Shown here piece by piece: positions 1 to 9,907 of a stretch of 64,000 bases of DNA. Made by a program: the position numbers and the translations under genes. The notes beneath the pieces are model-generated. The model had not been told where the DNA came from. It was given only the letters and a program-made list of their open reading frames with translations, and did no database searches. Source of the stretch: Devosia riboflavina (lineage in GTDB: Bacteria > Pseudomonadota > Alphaproteobacteria > Rhizobiales > Devosiaceae); assembly GCF_000743575.1 (NCBI RefSeq), contig NZ_JQGC01000003.1:248001-312000 (forward strand). Direction: 5' to 3'. The stretch's first letter is position 1. Every line of letters begins with the position of its first letter.

Positions 1-955
1 CCTCGGTGAGGAGGAAGTCGGCCAAGAGCAGCGCCGAATCCTTGTTGGCGCCGTTGGAGAGCACGGCGATATAGGTGAAGCCGCCGGGCAGGCCGAGATC
101 CTGAAGCTGGACGAGGCCGGTGGTTTCCGGGAGAACGCCCTGGGCGATGGCCGAGAGAGCCTGATCGGACCAGGCCGGGATCATGGTGACGGCCGACTGG
201 CCGAGCAGCTGCAGCGACTGGGTATTGCCCGACGTATAAGCGCCGCCTTCGAAGAGCGAGGGGGCGAGGTCGTTGAGCATTGCAAAGGCCGGCGTCAGGG
301 CCTGTTCGGCAAATTCGGGGGTGAAGTTGTCGACGGTAAACTTCTTCGGATCGTTGCCATTGGCTTCAAAAATGGCGCGACGAACGAAGTTGCCACCCGA
401 ACCGCCCTTGTTGGGACGATTGTAGATGAACTGGCCCGGGTTTGCCTTGATCCAGGTGACGAGGTCAGCCCAGGTCTTCGGCACGGAGGCCGGATCGAGC
501 TTGGTGGTGTCGTAAGCGAGGAGAACCTGCGAACCGCGATAGGCGAGGCGGGTCGGGATGTCGTTGGCGAGCGGGTTGACCTTGGAATAGTTGGAAAGGC
601 CGGCGGCTGCGAAATCGACGAAGAGACCCTTGTCGATGGCGCCAGCATTGACGCGGGTATCATAGCCTTCAAAGAGGTCGGCCTGCGGATCGGCACCGCT
701 GGCAAGCGCTGCGAGAGCGCGGTCGCCGATGGCGGCAACGCCCGGACCGTCGCCACCGTCAACGAGGTTGAGCGTGATGCCGGCATGGGCGGCTTCGAAT
801 TTGGGCTTCACCACATTGGTCCAGAAGTCGATGACGTTCTGGTCCGAGGTGAAATAGACGTCAATCACGCCTTCGGCGGCGAAGGCCATGCGCGGCATAA
901 TCGTGACGCCGGCCGTGACGGCAGCGGCGGAAATCAGGAAATGGCGGCGTTTCAT
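1..955 (-). CDS. Extracellular solute-binding protein of an ABC importer (3' end outside window)
   Basis: About 318 residues are visible and the C-terminus runs off the left edge. The N-terminus MKRRHFLIS followed by an alanine-rich hydrophobic stretch ending near AFAAEG is a twin-arginine signal peptide, so the protein is probably exported folded to the periplasm. The mature part has the layout of family 1/6 periplasmic binding proteins (opening VIDVYFTSDQ, then DLFEGYD and the conserved PKTWADLVTW segment). A GGGAG ribosome site lies just upstream of the ATG at 955. It probably heads an importer operon continuing to the left. The LacI-type gene upstream on the same strand is the likely regulator. 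The substrate cannot be read from sequence. Confidence 0.85.
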   Translation of the reverse strand, partial: MKRRHFLISAAAVTAGVTIMPRMAFAAEGVIDVYFTSDQNVIDFWTNVVKPKFEAAHAGITLNLVDGGDGPGVAAIGDRALAALASGADPQADLFEGYDTRVNAGAIDKGLFVDFAAAGLSNYSKVNPLANDIPTRLAYRGSQVLLAYDTTKLDPASVPKTWADLVTWIKANPGQFIYNRPNKGGSGGNFVRRAIFEANGNDPKKFTVDNFTPEFAEQALTPAFAMLNDLAPSLFEGGAYTSGNTQSLQLLGQSAVTMIPAWSDQALSAIAQGVLPETTGLVQLQDLGLPGGFTYIAVLSNGANKDSALLLADFLLTE

Positions 956-1304
956 CGTGTTCTCCCATATGGGTAGCCCCAAGAGCTACCCTAGCTGCGC
1001 TGGCGACGGAGTCCATGAGCCGGCAAGGCCGACAAGCCGATGCGCACCAGCCCGCATCCGCAAACTCTGATGGAACTCCCCTCCTCTGCTGCGTCGCGCG
1101 GGGCAATTCCGAATTCTCTGTCGGATATTGCCGGCCACGCAACGCGCATGCATAGACAACACCGAATGACGCTTGCACACAAGTGCATTTGCATCTCTTT
1201 CGGTGAAGCTAGATATTTGGCTTCGATAACGCTTTCATGACAGCGTGTTCATTGCGCGCGTGTGCAACGCTGTGCAAGGGGCAAAACGAGCCCGGCCGGA
1301 CCGG
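956..1304. promoter_or_regulatory. Intergenic control region with candidate LacI-type operators
   Basis: No gene is visible here. It lies between the binding-protein gene (start 955, minus) and the upstream LacI gene (minus). It holds a perfect inverted repeat TGCAC-N4-GTGCA at 1174-1187, a second one ACGCT-N8-AGCGT at 1229-1246, and a TGCA-flanked ACGCTG near 1264-1277. These resemble LacI-family half sites and suit repression of the leftward operon by the neighbouring regulator. The assignment is inference. Confidence 0.4.
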
Positions 1305-2318
1305 CTATTCCGCTGATGGCCTTACGCTTTTTCGCCAGATGGGAATGGGCTCGAAAATCCGCCTGCCGGTTTCGGCAGGAACGGTCTGACCGAGCAGTTC
1401 AACCAGGTGATCACCCATGGCGGCGAAGGGCTGGGCGAAGGTGGTGAGCTTGTAGGATTGCCAATCGCCCTCGTCGATATCGTCGAATCCGACAAGGCAG
1501 AGATCGCCCGGCAGGGAGAGGCCGAATTCGTGGCGGGCGGCATCCATGAAGCCGAGCGCCAGGAGATCGGTGACGCAGAAGACGCCATCGGGGCCATCGG
1601 AGCGGCCGAAGAGGCGGCGGGCGCTTTCGTAGCCGGAGGCGTAGTTGGTGGGACCGGCGGCCATGACGGTGACGTCCATGCCTGCCTCTTTCGCGACCTC
1701 GACGAAGACGCGTTCGCGTTCGAGGAGGCTCGCGGTGCTCGCCGTGGAGGTGACGAGGGCGAGGCGCTTGCAGCCGGCGCGGCGGAGCAGGAAGAAGGCT
1801 TCGCGTCCACCCATTTCATTGTCGACGCTGAGATTGTGGCAACCGGTCAGGGGATCGTCGCGATTGATCAGCACGACCTGCTGGCCATTGGCGAGGCTGG
1901 TTTCGATCAGTTTTGCCGAGGGCGTGCCGGAAAGGACCACCGTGGCATCGGCGCGATAATTGAGGGTCTGGCGCAGGGCTGAGGCCACGCTTTCCTCGTC
2001 GGTGCCGGTATTGATGATCATGATCACCTTGCCGGCAGCCTGCAGTTTTCGCGTGAGGACGTCGACGAGGCGGGCACGGATGGGGGTCGTCATGTCGGCG
2101 ACGACGAGGCAGACGATATTGCTGCGTTCGCGCAGGCCGCGGGCCAGGTGATTGACGTGGTAGCCAAGTTCGCTCGCGGCTTCGAGCACCTTGCGGCGGG
2201 TTTCCTCGGAAACGCTGGCGCCATCGGTAAAGGTGCGCGACACGGCCGAGCGCGACACGCCGGCGCGTTCGGCCACCGTGCGGGCGCTGACAAAGGGGCG
2301 GCGTTCCTGCTCGCTCAT
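1305..2318 (-). CDS. LacI-family transcriptional regulator
   Basis: A 337-residue protein of normal LacI length. The N-terminal helix-turn-helix (about residues 10-32, SARTVAERAGVSRSAVSRTF) is followed by a hinge helix with the pattern LGYHVNHLARGL. After it comes a periplasmic-binding-like effector domain (NIVCLVVADMT to about 330, including FDDIDEGDW). It should bind DNA as a dimer and respond to a sugar-like ligand. It sits directly upstream of, and on the same strand as, the binding-protein gene ending at the left edge, so it probably controls that importer. The ligand is unknown. Confidence 0.9.
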   Translation of the reverse strand: MSEQERRPFVSARTVAERAGVSRSAVSRTFTDGASVSEETRRKVLEAASELGYHVNHLARGLRERSNIVCLVVADMTTPIRARLVDVLTRKLQAAGKVIMIINTGTDEESVASALRQTLNYRADATVVLSGTPSAKLIETSLANGQQVVLINRDDPLTGCHNLSVDNEMGGREAFFLLRRAGCKRLALVTSTASTASLLERERVFVEVAKEAGMDVTVMAAGPTNYASGYESARRLFGRSDGPDGVFCVTDLLALGFMDAARHEFGLSLPGDLCLVGFDDIDEGDWQSYKLTTFAQPFAAMGDHLVELLGQTVPAETGRRIFEPIPIWRKSVRPSAE

Positions 2319-2333
2319 GATGGGGGCCTTTGG

Positions 2334-2373
2334 TTGACGGCCGCGATAGTGCTTTCTATGCGGCCGCCGTCAA
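2334..2373 (-). terminator. Stem-loop between lacI-type gene and fghA
   Basis: TTGACGG (2334-2340) pairs with CCGTCAA (2367-2373), with further CCGC/GCGG pairing inside. It lies just after the fghA stop on the minus strand and before the LacI gene start. No clear U-tract is present, so it may be a weak terminator or a processing hairpin. Confidence 0.35.
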
Positions 2374-2379
2374 GGGGCG

Positions 2380-3210
2380 TCAGGCCTTTAGCGCGTTTGC
2401 GTGGTGGGCGATGTGGGTGCCGATGAAGCTGGCGATGAAATAATAGGAGTGATCGTAGCCGAGGCGCAGGTTGAGCGTGACCGGGTGATTGTGGCGCGCG
2501 GCTTCGGCGGTGAAGATTTCGGGTTTGAGCTGCTCGGCGAGGAAATTGTCAGCTTCGCCCTGGTCGATCAGGATGGGCAGGCGTTCGGTCGCGGAAGCGA
2601 GGAGCGCGGTTGCGTCGTATTGTTTCCACGTCTCGCGGTCGGGGCCGAGATAGGCGGCAAAGGCTTTTTCGCCCCAGGGCACCTGGCTTGGCGCGACGAT
2701 GGGGGAAAAGGCGGAGACGGCGCGGTAGCGGCCGGGATTTTTGAGGGCGATGGTGATGGCGCCGTGGCCGCCCATGGAGTGGCCCATGATCGAGCGGCGT
2801 TCGCTGACCGGGAAATTGGCTTCGATGAGAGCGGGCAGTTCGTCCACGATGTAGTCGTACATGCGGAAGTGTGCGGCCCAGGGGGCTTGGGTGGCGTTGA
2901 GGTAGAAGCCGGCGCCTTTGCCGAGGTCGTAGGCGGGGTCGTCGGCGACGTCATCGCCGCGGGGCGAGGTGTCGGGGGCGACGACGATGACGCCGTGCTC
3001 AGCCGCATAGGCCTGGGCGCCGGCTTTTGTCACAAAATTCTGCTCGGTGCAGGTGAGGCCGGAGAGCCAGTAGATGACGGGGAGGCGGGTGCCTTCAGCG
3101 TGCTGGGGCACGAAAATGCCGAAGGTCATGTCGCAGTTGAGGGTTTTGGACGTGTGCCGGAAAACGCTCTGCGTGCCGCCGAAACTGGCGTGTTGTTCGA
3201 TGAGATTCAT
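2380..3210 (-). CDS. fghA: S-formylglutathione hydrolase
   Basis: A 276-residue esterase D family protein. It hydrolyses S-formylglutathione to formate and glutathione, the second step of glutathione-dependent formaldehyde detoxification in the cytosol. The family signature SGLTCTEQNF is at residues 50-59 and the nucleophile elbow GHSMGG at 143-148 (Ser145). The length is typical. The preceding gene on the same strand is the class III alcohol dehydrogenase that makes the substrate, about 165 bp away across a palindromic repeat, so the two act as one pathway and perhaps one transcript. Confidence 0.95.
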   Translation of the reverse strand: MNLIEQHASFGGTQSVFRHTSKTLNCDMTFGIFVPQHAEGTRLPVIYWLSGLTCTEQNFVTKAGAQAYAAEHGVIVVAPDTSPRGDDVADDPAYDLGKGAGFYLNATQAPWAAHFRMYDYIVDELPALIEANFPVSERRSIMGHSMGGHGAITIALKNPGRYRAVSAFSPIVAPSQVPWGEKAFAAYLGPDRETWKQYDATALLASATERLPILIDQGEADNFLAEQLKPEIFTAEAARHNHPVTLNLRLGYDHSYYFIASFIGTHIAHHANALKA

Positions 3211-3270
3211 TGGATTGGTATCTTCGTGCCGGGTCTGGCTGCAAAGCTCCGGCCGCCCCTCTTCCTCGAT

Positions 3271-3333
3271 GTCATTCCCGCGAAAGCGGGAACCCCTGTT
3301 TTAAACGGAGGTCCCCGCTTTCGCGGGGATGAC
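3271..3333. repeat. Intergenic palindromic repeat, family A
   Basis: Imperfect inverted repeat: the left arm opens GTCATTCCCGCGAAAGCGGG, the centre holds CTGTTTTAAACGGAGG, and the right arm ends in GGGGATGAC. Related copies occur at 13933, 20099/21133 (interrupted), 23452, 41983 and 52175. Confidence 0.85.
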
Positions 3334-3375
3334 GGTCGGTGGGTGGCGCGACTTGGCTGCCAAATTACAAAAGAA

Positions 3376-4515
<1,140 letters not shown>

Positions 4516-4612
4516 TCAGGTACAAGTGGAACCGGGCCGGCGCAAGCCCGGTGGGTGTCCATGGCCGGGTCCGATTGTATATGCTGTCCCCGACAGCCCA
4601 AGGGAGTGGACC

Positions 4613-6064
4613 ATGCAGCTCAAGGATTCGACGCTTTTTCGCCAGGCCGCGCTTGTGGGGGAGCGCTGGATCGAGGCGGATGGAGCCGGCATTGCGGTGA
4701 CCAATCCGGCGACGGGCGAAGTAATCGGGCATGTGCCCAAGCTGGGTGCGGCGGAAACGCGCGAGGCCATCGAGTTTGCCGAGGGCGCGCAAAAACTGTG
4801 GGCGAAGCGGACGGCCAAGGAGCGGTCCAATATTTTGCGGCGCTGGTTCGAGCTGATGATCGAGAACAAGGAGGACTTGGGCAAGATTCTCACGCTCGAA
4901 CAGGGCAAGCCTGTGGCCGAGGCGACGGGGGAGATCGTCTATGGGGCGAGCTTTATCGAATGGTTCGCCGAGGAGGCACGGCGGGTTTATGGCGACCTGA
5001 TCCCCGGGCATCGGGCGGATGCGCGGATCATGGTGATGAAGCAGCCGATCGGTGTGGTCGCGGCGATTACGCCGTGGAATTTTCCTAATGCGATGATCAC
5101 GCGAAAAGCGGGGCCGGCGCTGGCGGCGGGTTGTGCGATGGTGCTCAAGCCGGCTTCGCAGACGCCATTTTCGGCTATTGCCATTGCGGTTTTGGCGGAG
5201 CGGGCTGGATTGCCCAAGGGGCTTTTCAGCGTCGTAACCGGCTCCGCTAGGGAAATTGGGGCGGAGATGACCGCCAATCCGATCGTGCGGAAGCTGACGT
5301 TTACTGGGTCAACCGAGGTGGGGGCCGAGCTCTACAAGCAGAGCGCGCCGACGATCAAGAAACTGGGGCTGGAGCTAGGGGGCAATGCGCCGTTTATCGT
5401 TTTTGACGATGCCGATCTCGATGCGGCTGTCGACGGGGCGCTGATCGCGAAGTTTCGCAACAATGGGCAGACCTGCGTCTGCGCCAATCGCATCTATGTG
5501 CAGGACGGTGTGTATGACGCCTTTGCGGAAAAGCTCAGCAAGGCCGTAGGCACGCTGAAAACGGGCAATGGCTTTGACGAGGGTGTTATTCTGGGGCCGC
5601 TGATCGATCAGGCGGCGCTCGAAAAAGTGGAAGAGCACGTCGCCGATGCTTTGGGCAAGGGCGCAAAAGTGCTGCGCGGGGGCAAGGTTTCCCCGCTTGG
5701 GGGCACATTCTATGAGCCGACGGTTCTGGCCGATGTGACGGCGGAGATGGCCGTGGCGCGGGAAGAGACCTTTGGGCCGGTAGCGCCGCTGTTCCGCTTC
5801 AAGGACGAGGCCGATGTCATCGCGCAGGCCAATGATACCGAGTTCGGGCTGGCTTCTTATTTCTATGCGCGGGACCTGAGCCGGGTGTGGCGGGTTGCCG
5901 AGGCGCTCGAATATGGGATGGTCGGTGTAAACACCGGGCTCGTTTCCACCGCCGAGGCGCCGTTTGGCGGCGTAAAACTCTCGGGGCTGGGGCGCGAGGG
6001 GTCGCGCTATGGCATCGAAGACTTTGTCGAGATCAAATATGTCTGCCTCGGGGGAATTGCCTGA
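4613..6064 (+). CDS. gabD: NAD(P)-dependent succinate-semialdehyde dehydrogenase
   Basis: A 483-residue aldehyde dehydrogenase superfamily enzyme, most like GabD, which oxidises succinate semialdehyde to succinate. Visible motifs are TPWNFPNAMITRK, the general-base segment KLGLELGGNAP and the catalytic cysteine in GQTCVCANR (near residue 287). The GabD-type C-terminal region FGGVKLSGLGREGSRYG is also present. The frame is open further upstream, but the ATG at 4613 has an AGGGAG site 6 bases away and gives the normal family length. No gabT is adjacent, so a role in GABA use or general aldehyde oxidation is inferred. Confidence 0.9.
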   Translation: MQLKDSTLFRQAALVGERWIEADGAGIAVTNPATGEVIGHVPKLGAAETREAIEFAEGAQKLWAKRTAKERSNILRRWFELMIENKEDLGKILTLEQGKPVAEATGEIVYGASFIEWFAEEARRVYGDLIPGHRADARIMVMKQPIGVVAAITPWNFPNAMITRKAGPALAAGCAMVLKPASQTPFSAIAIAVLAERAGLPKGLFSVVTGSAREIGAEMTANPIVRKLTFTGSTEVGAELYKQSAPTIKKLGLELGGNAPFIVFDDADLDAAVDGALIAKFRNNGQTCVCANRIYVQDGVYDAFAEKLSKAVGTLKTGNGFDEGVILGPLIDQAALEKVEEHVADALGKGAKVLRGGKVSPLGGTFYEPTVLADVTAEMAVAREETFGPVAPLFRFKDEADVIAQANDTEFGLASYFYARDLSRVWRVAEALEYGMVGVNTGLVSTAEAPFGGVKLSGLGREGSRYGIEDFVEIKYVCLGGIA

Positions 6065-6379
6065 GATTTTTGGCAACTGGCATCGGCGCGGGGGCTAAAA
6101 CCGCTGCCGGAGGCCGTGTCCCACACTGCGACAAATCGCGCGCCGAACCTCGGAAGTCACTGACTCACGGGGGTTTTCTTTTCCGTCATATGACAGTTTT
6201 TTAACGTTTTCTTCATGCGCCAGTCTTTCGCCCCATTTGCCCCTTAGCTCAGCCTCGCCTGCTCATCACGAGACGGTGAAGACGGTTTCAAGGCGGTTTT
6301 TGGGCAGCATTGCGCCATGCGTTTGCTGCATGCCCGCCATGCGACAACTTTACCGGCTTGGCGACGTTGCCGGAAATTG
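6065..6379. other. Intergenic region upstream of the glucan operon
   Basis: No convincing gene. It contains an AT-rich stretch near 6170-6215, a perfect palindrome GTCATATGAC at 6185-6194 and T-runs. It probably carries the promoter of the opg operon. An osmotic-regulation signal cannot be identified from sequence alone. Confidence 0.4.
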
Positions 6380-8014
6380 ATGGATAGCGAAGAACAACAA
6401 GCGTCACAAATGCTCACCGCCCCAAATAATCGACTGTCTCGCCGCGCCTTTCTCTCCGGCGCCGCCGCTTCCATCGCCTTGCTTACTTCCACATCGCTGA
6501 CCCAGACTGTCCTGGCGATCGAGCCCATGTCGGGCGCCTTCGACTATGACAGCTTCTCTCAGCGCATGAAGGACCTGGCGGCTCAGCCCTATCAGAGCCC
6601 CGTCCTGATCGACTCCCCGGTCTATACCGGCCTCAACTATGACGGCTATCGCCGCGTGCAGTTCAACACGGACAAGGCACGCTGGCGCGGTGACGATCAC
6701 GGTTTTCAGATCCAGGCCTTTCCGCCCGGTTGGCTCTTCAAGGAAACCGTCTCGGTCTATGAAATCACCGATGGCGATGCGCATCCCTTCGCCTTCGACA
6801 GCGAAGATTTCATCTATCACTTCGATGACGATACCGAGCGCAAGACGATTGAGACCGCGGAATTCCCGGGTATTGCCGGCTTCCGTATCAACTATCCTCT
6901 CAATACGCCCGACCTCGCAGACGAACTCGTCGCGTTCCTGGGCGCCAGCTATTTCCGCGCCCTGGGCCGCGGCAATATCTATGGGTCGAGCGCGCGTGGC
7001 CTGCTCATCAATTCCTGGCGCGAAGGCCCGGAAGAATTTCCGCGTTTTTCCGAATTCTATGTGGAGCGCCCCACGGGCGAGGGTCCACTGACTGTTTATG
7101 CCGCGCTTGAAAGCCCGAGCGTGACTGGCGCCTATCGTTTCCTGATTTCACCGGCGGGCGAAAACCAGCAGGAGACGGTGATGGATGTCACGGCGCGGCT
7201 CTATTTCCGCAGCGATATCGGGGAAATCGGCATTGCGCCGCTGACCTCGATGTTCCTCTTTGCCGAGACCAATCGCCACCAGTTCGACGATTTCCGGCCG
7301 CAGGTGCATGATTGCTCTGGGCTCGTCTTCGAACCCGAGGCCGGGCTGCCGCAATGGCGCCAGCTCAATAATACGCCGCAATTGGGCAATTCCTTCTTCT
7401 GGGATGCCAATATGCGCGCCTTTGGCCTTTATCAGCGCAATCGCAACTTTGACGACTACCAGGATGCCGGCGCGCATTACGAGCGCCGCCCCTCCATGCG
7501 TGTCGAACCGACCCATGATTGGGGCCAGGGCCAGGTGCGTCTCATCGAAATTCCGGCCAAGTCGGAAACCGATGACAACATCGCGGCGTTCTGGATTCCG
7601 AACGAACCGCCCAAGGCCGGCCAGGAACGTGAATATGGCTATCGCCTGATCTGGGGTGACCTCGTTCCCAAGGAAGATGCCGAACTGGCGCATGTGGTTG
7701 AAACCCGCATTGGCCAGGGTGGCGTTTCCGGCGTCGAAAACGCGGCAACCCTGCGGAAATTCGTCATCGACTTCGATGGCGGGCGGCTCGCAGACCTGTC
7801 GCCGGACACGATCTTCGAAGTCGATGCCAAGGCATCGGCCGGTGAAATTACATCGTCGACCTTCTCGCAGATCGACGCCAATGGACTTTGGCGTCTGGTC
7901 CTCGATGTCGAGACGGAAGGTCAGAACCTTATCGAGCTGCGGGCCAGCATTGGCTCCGGCGGCGAACCACTGACGGAAGCCTGGCTTTATCAGTGGCGCG
8001 GAGAACCTGCATGA
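6380..8014 (+). CDS. Glucan biosynthesis protein, OpgG/OpgD (MdoG) family
   Basis: About 544 residues. It acts in the periplasm on the backbone of osmoregulated periplasmic glucans. A twin-arginine signal (NRLSRRAFLSG, about residues 17-27, then a hydrophobic stretch) points to Tat export, as in E. coli OpgD rather than Sec-exported OpgG. The MdoG domain follows, opening FDYDSFSQRMKDLAAQPY and including GNIYGSSARGLLI and EFPRFSEFYVERP. The start is uncertain: 6317, 6380 and 6410 are all in frame and none has a strong ribosome site. Its stop overlaps a small ORF and the glucosyltransferase gene follows, so it heads the operon. Confidence 0.9.
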   Translation: MDSEEQQASQMLTAPNNRLSRRAFLSGAAASIALLTSTSLTQTVLAIEPMSGAFDYDSFSQRMKDLAAQPYQSPVLIDSPVYTGLNYDGYRRVQFNTDKARWRGDDHGFQIQAFPPGWLFKETVSVYEITDGDAHPFAFDSEDFIYHFDDDTERKTIETAEFPGIAGFRINYPLNTPDLADELVAFLGASYFRALGRGNIYGSSARGLLINSWREGPEEFPRFSEFYVERPTGEGPLTVYAALESPSVTGAYRFLISPAGENQQETVMDVTARLYFRSDIGEIGIAPLTSMFLFAETNRHQFDDFRPQVHDCSGLVFEPEAGLPQWRQLNNTPQLGNSFFWDANMRAFGLYQRNRNFDDYQDAGAHYERRPSMRVEPTHDWGQGQVRLIEIPAKSETDDNIAAFWIPNEPPKAGQEREYGYRLIWGDLVPKEDAELAHVVETRIGQGGVSGVENAATLRKFVIDFDGGRLADLSPDTIFEVDAKASAGEITSSTFSQIDANGLWRLVLDVETEGQNLIELRASIGSGGEPLTEAWLYQWRGEPA

Positions 8015-8145
8015 AGCACCAGCCCTTTCAGCCTATTGACGGCCTTCCCAATGCCCCTCTCGCCATGCCCAAGCAGACGCTTGAGCGCGGCCCGGCCTTT
8101 GGCGGCTTCTTCAAGGCCTTCTTTCTCGTCTGGCAGCGCAACTAG
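8011..8145 (+). CDS. 44-residue ORF coupled between opgG/D and opgH
   Basis: The ATG overlaps the stop of the preceding gene in an ATGA arrangement, which suggests translational coupling. The product begins MKHQPFQPIDG, continues PNAPLAMPKQTLERG and ends FFLVWQRN. There is no signal peptide and only a short hydrophobic patch. The PLAMPKQ-like stretch resembles the leader region that precedes the first membrane segment in many OpgH proteins (from memory). It may therefore be a detached OpgH N-terminus or a small partner of OpgH. It is in a different frame from opgH, which starts 11 bases later. Confidence 0.5.
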   Translation: MKHQPFQPIDGLPNAPLAMPKQTLERGPAFGGFFKAFFLVWQRN

Positions 8146-8155
8146 GGCAAGGTGA

Positions 8156-9907
8156 ATGGCTAATCGGTTCACTCCGGGGCGGGCTGGGTGGCTGCGGCTG
8201 CTCACGCTGGGCTTCGCCGCGGCCGTGAGCCTGACCGCCGGCATCGCCTTTCTCGACCTGATCGGGGGCAATCGCCCGGTTTTTCTTGATTGGTTGCGCA
8301 CGATCCTGCTCGTCCTGACCGGCTTCTGGCTGGTCTGGGGTGGCACGATCGGGCTTTTGGGGGCGCTGTCGCCGAAATCGCGGCGCCTCATGGACCTGAC
8401 GCGGCCCGAGGGCAAGACGGCCATTCTGGTGCCGATCTACAATGAAGACCCGGTCGAAACCTTTGCGCGCATTGCGGCGATGAACCGGCAGATTGTCGCC
8501 AAGGGTCTCGGCGAGCATTTTCATTTCGCCATTCTCTCGGACACGACATCGCTCGAGGTTGCGGCCGAGGAAGCGAGCGAATTCGAGCGGCTGATCGTCG
8601 AGCCGGACGCGCCGGGGCGCATCTTCTATCGCCGCCGCGAGCGCAATGTCGGCCGCAAGGCCGGCAATATCGAGGATTTCATCGCCCGCTCGGGCGCGGC
8701 TTATGACTATGCCATCATTCTCGATGCCGACAGCCTGATGGAAGCCGAGACCATGCTGGCCATGGTGCGGCGCATGGATAGTGATCCGAAACTCGGACTC
8801 TTGCAGACGGTGCCGGTGGTGATCGCCGCGCGGACCCTGTTCGGGCGCATGATGGCTTTTTCCTCGGCCTATTTTTCGCGCTATTTTGCCCGTGGCTCCG
8901 CCATGCTGCAGGGCGAGGACGGTCCCTATTGGGGGCATAATGCCATTGTGCGCGTGCGCGCCTTTGCCTCCTGCTGCGGCCTGCCGGTGCTTTCGGGAAA
9001 ACCGCCCTATGGTGGGCATATCTTGAGCCACGACTATGTCGAGGCGGCGCTTTTGGCTCGCGGCGGCTGGAAGGTTGAGGTCGATCCTGAACTGCTCGGT
9101 TCGTTCGAACAGGGGCCGGAGAACCTCATCGAATATGCCAAGCGTGACCGCCGCTGGTGCCAGGGCAACCTGCAGCATCGCCGGCTGATTGCTGCGCCGG
9201 GGCTGAAATTCTGGAGCCGGTTCACCTTCGTCCAGGGCATCATGGCCTATCTCGCCTCGCCGCTCTGGCTGCTGTTGATGGCGGCGAGCCTGCTTTCAAG
9301 CCTTACGCCCGATAGCGGCGGCGAGCGCTGGGGGGCGACGCCCTGGGTGATCGGCGCCGGTGTGCTGGCAACGCTGCTCCTGCCCAAATTCGCCATTGCC
9401 CTCCGCGGCGCCATGGACGGCACCAATGCGGCCTTTGGCGGCTGGCGGATCATTCCCTCGGTGTTGAGCGAGATTGTCATCTCGACTGTGATCGCCCCGG
9501 TTCTGCTCGGCTTTCAGAGCCGCGCGGTGTTCCAGATTCTTTTCGGCATGGATGGCGGCTGGCCGGCAACCGAGCGCGACGCCAAGGCGGTGCCGCTGAA
9601 GACGGCGTTTTCGGCGAGCTGGTGGATCGTTTTGGCGGCGCTCGCGGCCTTGGTGTTCATGGCCTATGCCGGGCCGGCATTCCTGCCCTGGTTGCTGCCG
9701 GTGGCGGGTCCTGCCCTCCTCGCGCCCTTCGTCATCTGGGCAACGGCGCGCGGCGGCGAGCGGCCGGTCAGCACCTGGCTATTCTCGACCGCCAATGAAC
9801 GGGCACCAAGCCCGATCATCGTCGAAGCCGATGCCATCCTCGCCAGTTGGCGGGCGACCGAGCCTGTCGTGACGGTGGGCCTTGCCGAAGTCGCCGTCCA
9901 TGCTTGA
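8156..9907 (+). CDS. opgH: Glucans biosynthesis glucosyltransferase OpgH (MdoH)
   Basis: A 583-residue inner-membrane GT2 glucosyltransferase that polymerises UDP-glucose into the beta-1,2-linked glucan backbone and passes it to the periplasm. Two N-terminal membrane segments precede the catalytic domain, which has ILVPIYNED, the DAD motif in LDADSLMEAE (near residue 190) and the Q/RxxRW-type motif RDRRWCQGN (near 331). At least four membrane segments follow. It lacks the roughly 130-residue N-terminal extension of enterobacterial OpgH. An AGGGCAAGG ribosome site and an immediately preceding in-frame stop fix the ATG at 8156. Confidence 0.95.
   Translation: MANRFTPGRAGWLRLLTLGFAAAVSLTAGIAFLDLIGGNRPVFLDWLRTILLVLTGFWLVWGGTIGLLGALSPKSRRLMDLTRPEGKTAILVPIYNEDPVETFARIAAMNRQIVAKGLGEHFHFAILSDTTSLEVAAEEASEFERLIVEPDAPGRIFYRRRERNVGRKAGNIEDFIARSGAAYDYAIILDADSLMEAETMLAMVRRMDSDPKLGLLQTVPVVIAARTLFGRMMAFSSAYFSRYFARGSAMLQGEDGPYWGHNAIVRVRAFASCCGLPVLSGKPPYGGHILSHDYVEAALLARGGWKVEVDPELLGSFEQGPENLIEYAKRDRRWCQGNLQHRRLIAAPGLKFWSRFTFVQGIMAYLASPLWLLLMAASLLSSLTPDSGGERWGATPWVIGAGVLATLLLPKFAIALRGAMDGTNAAFGGWRIIPSVLSEIVISTVIAPVLLGFQSRAVFQILFGMDGGWPATERDAKAVPLKTAFSASWWIVLAALAALVFMAYAGPAFLPWLLPVAGPALLAPFVIWATARGGERPVSTWLFSTANERAPSPIIVEADAILASWRATEPVVTVGLAEVAVHA

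Noticed and set aside
6238..6275. tRNA-like GCCCCTTAGCTCAG string
   Set aside because: The D-arm-like match is not followed by an anticodon arm, a T-arm GGTTCGA or an acceptor complement.
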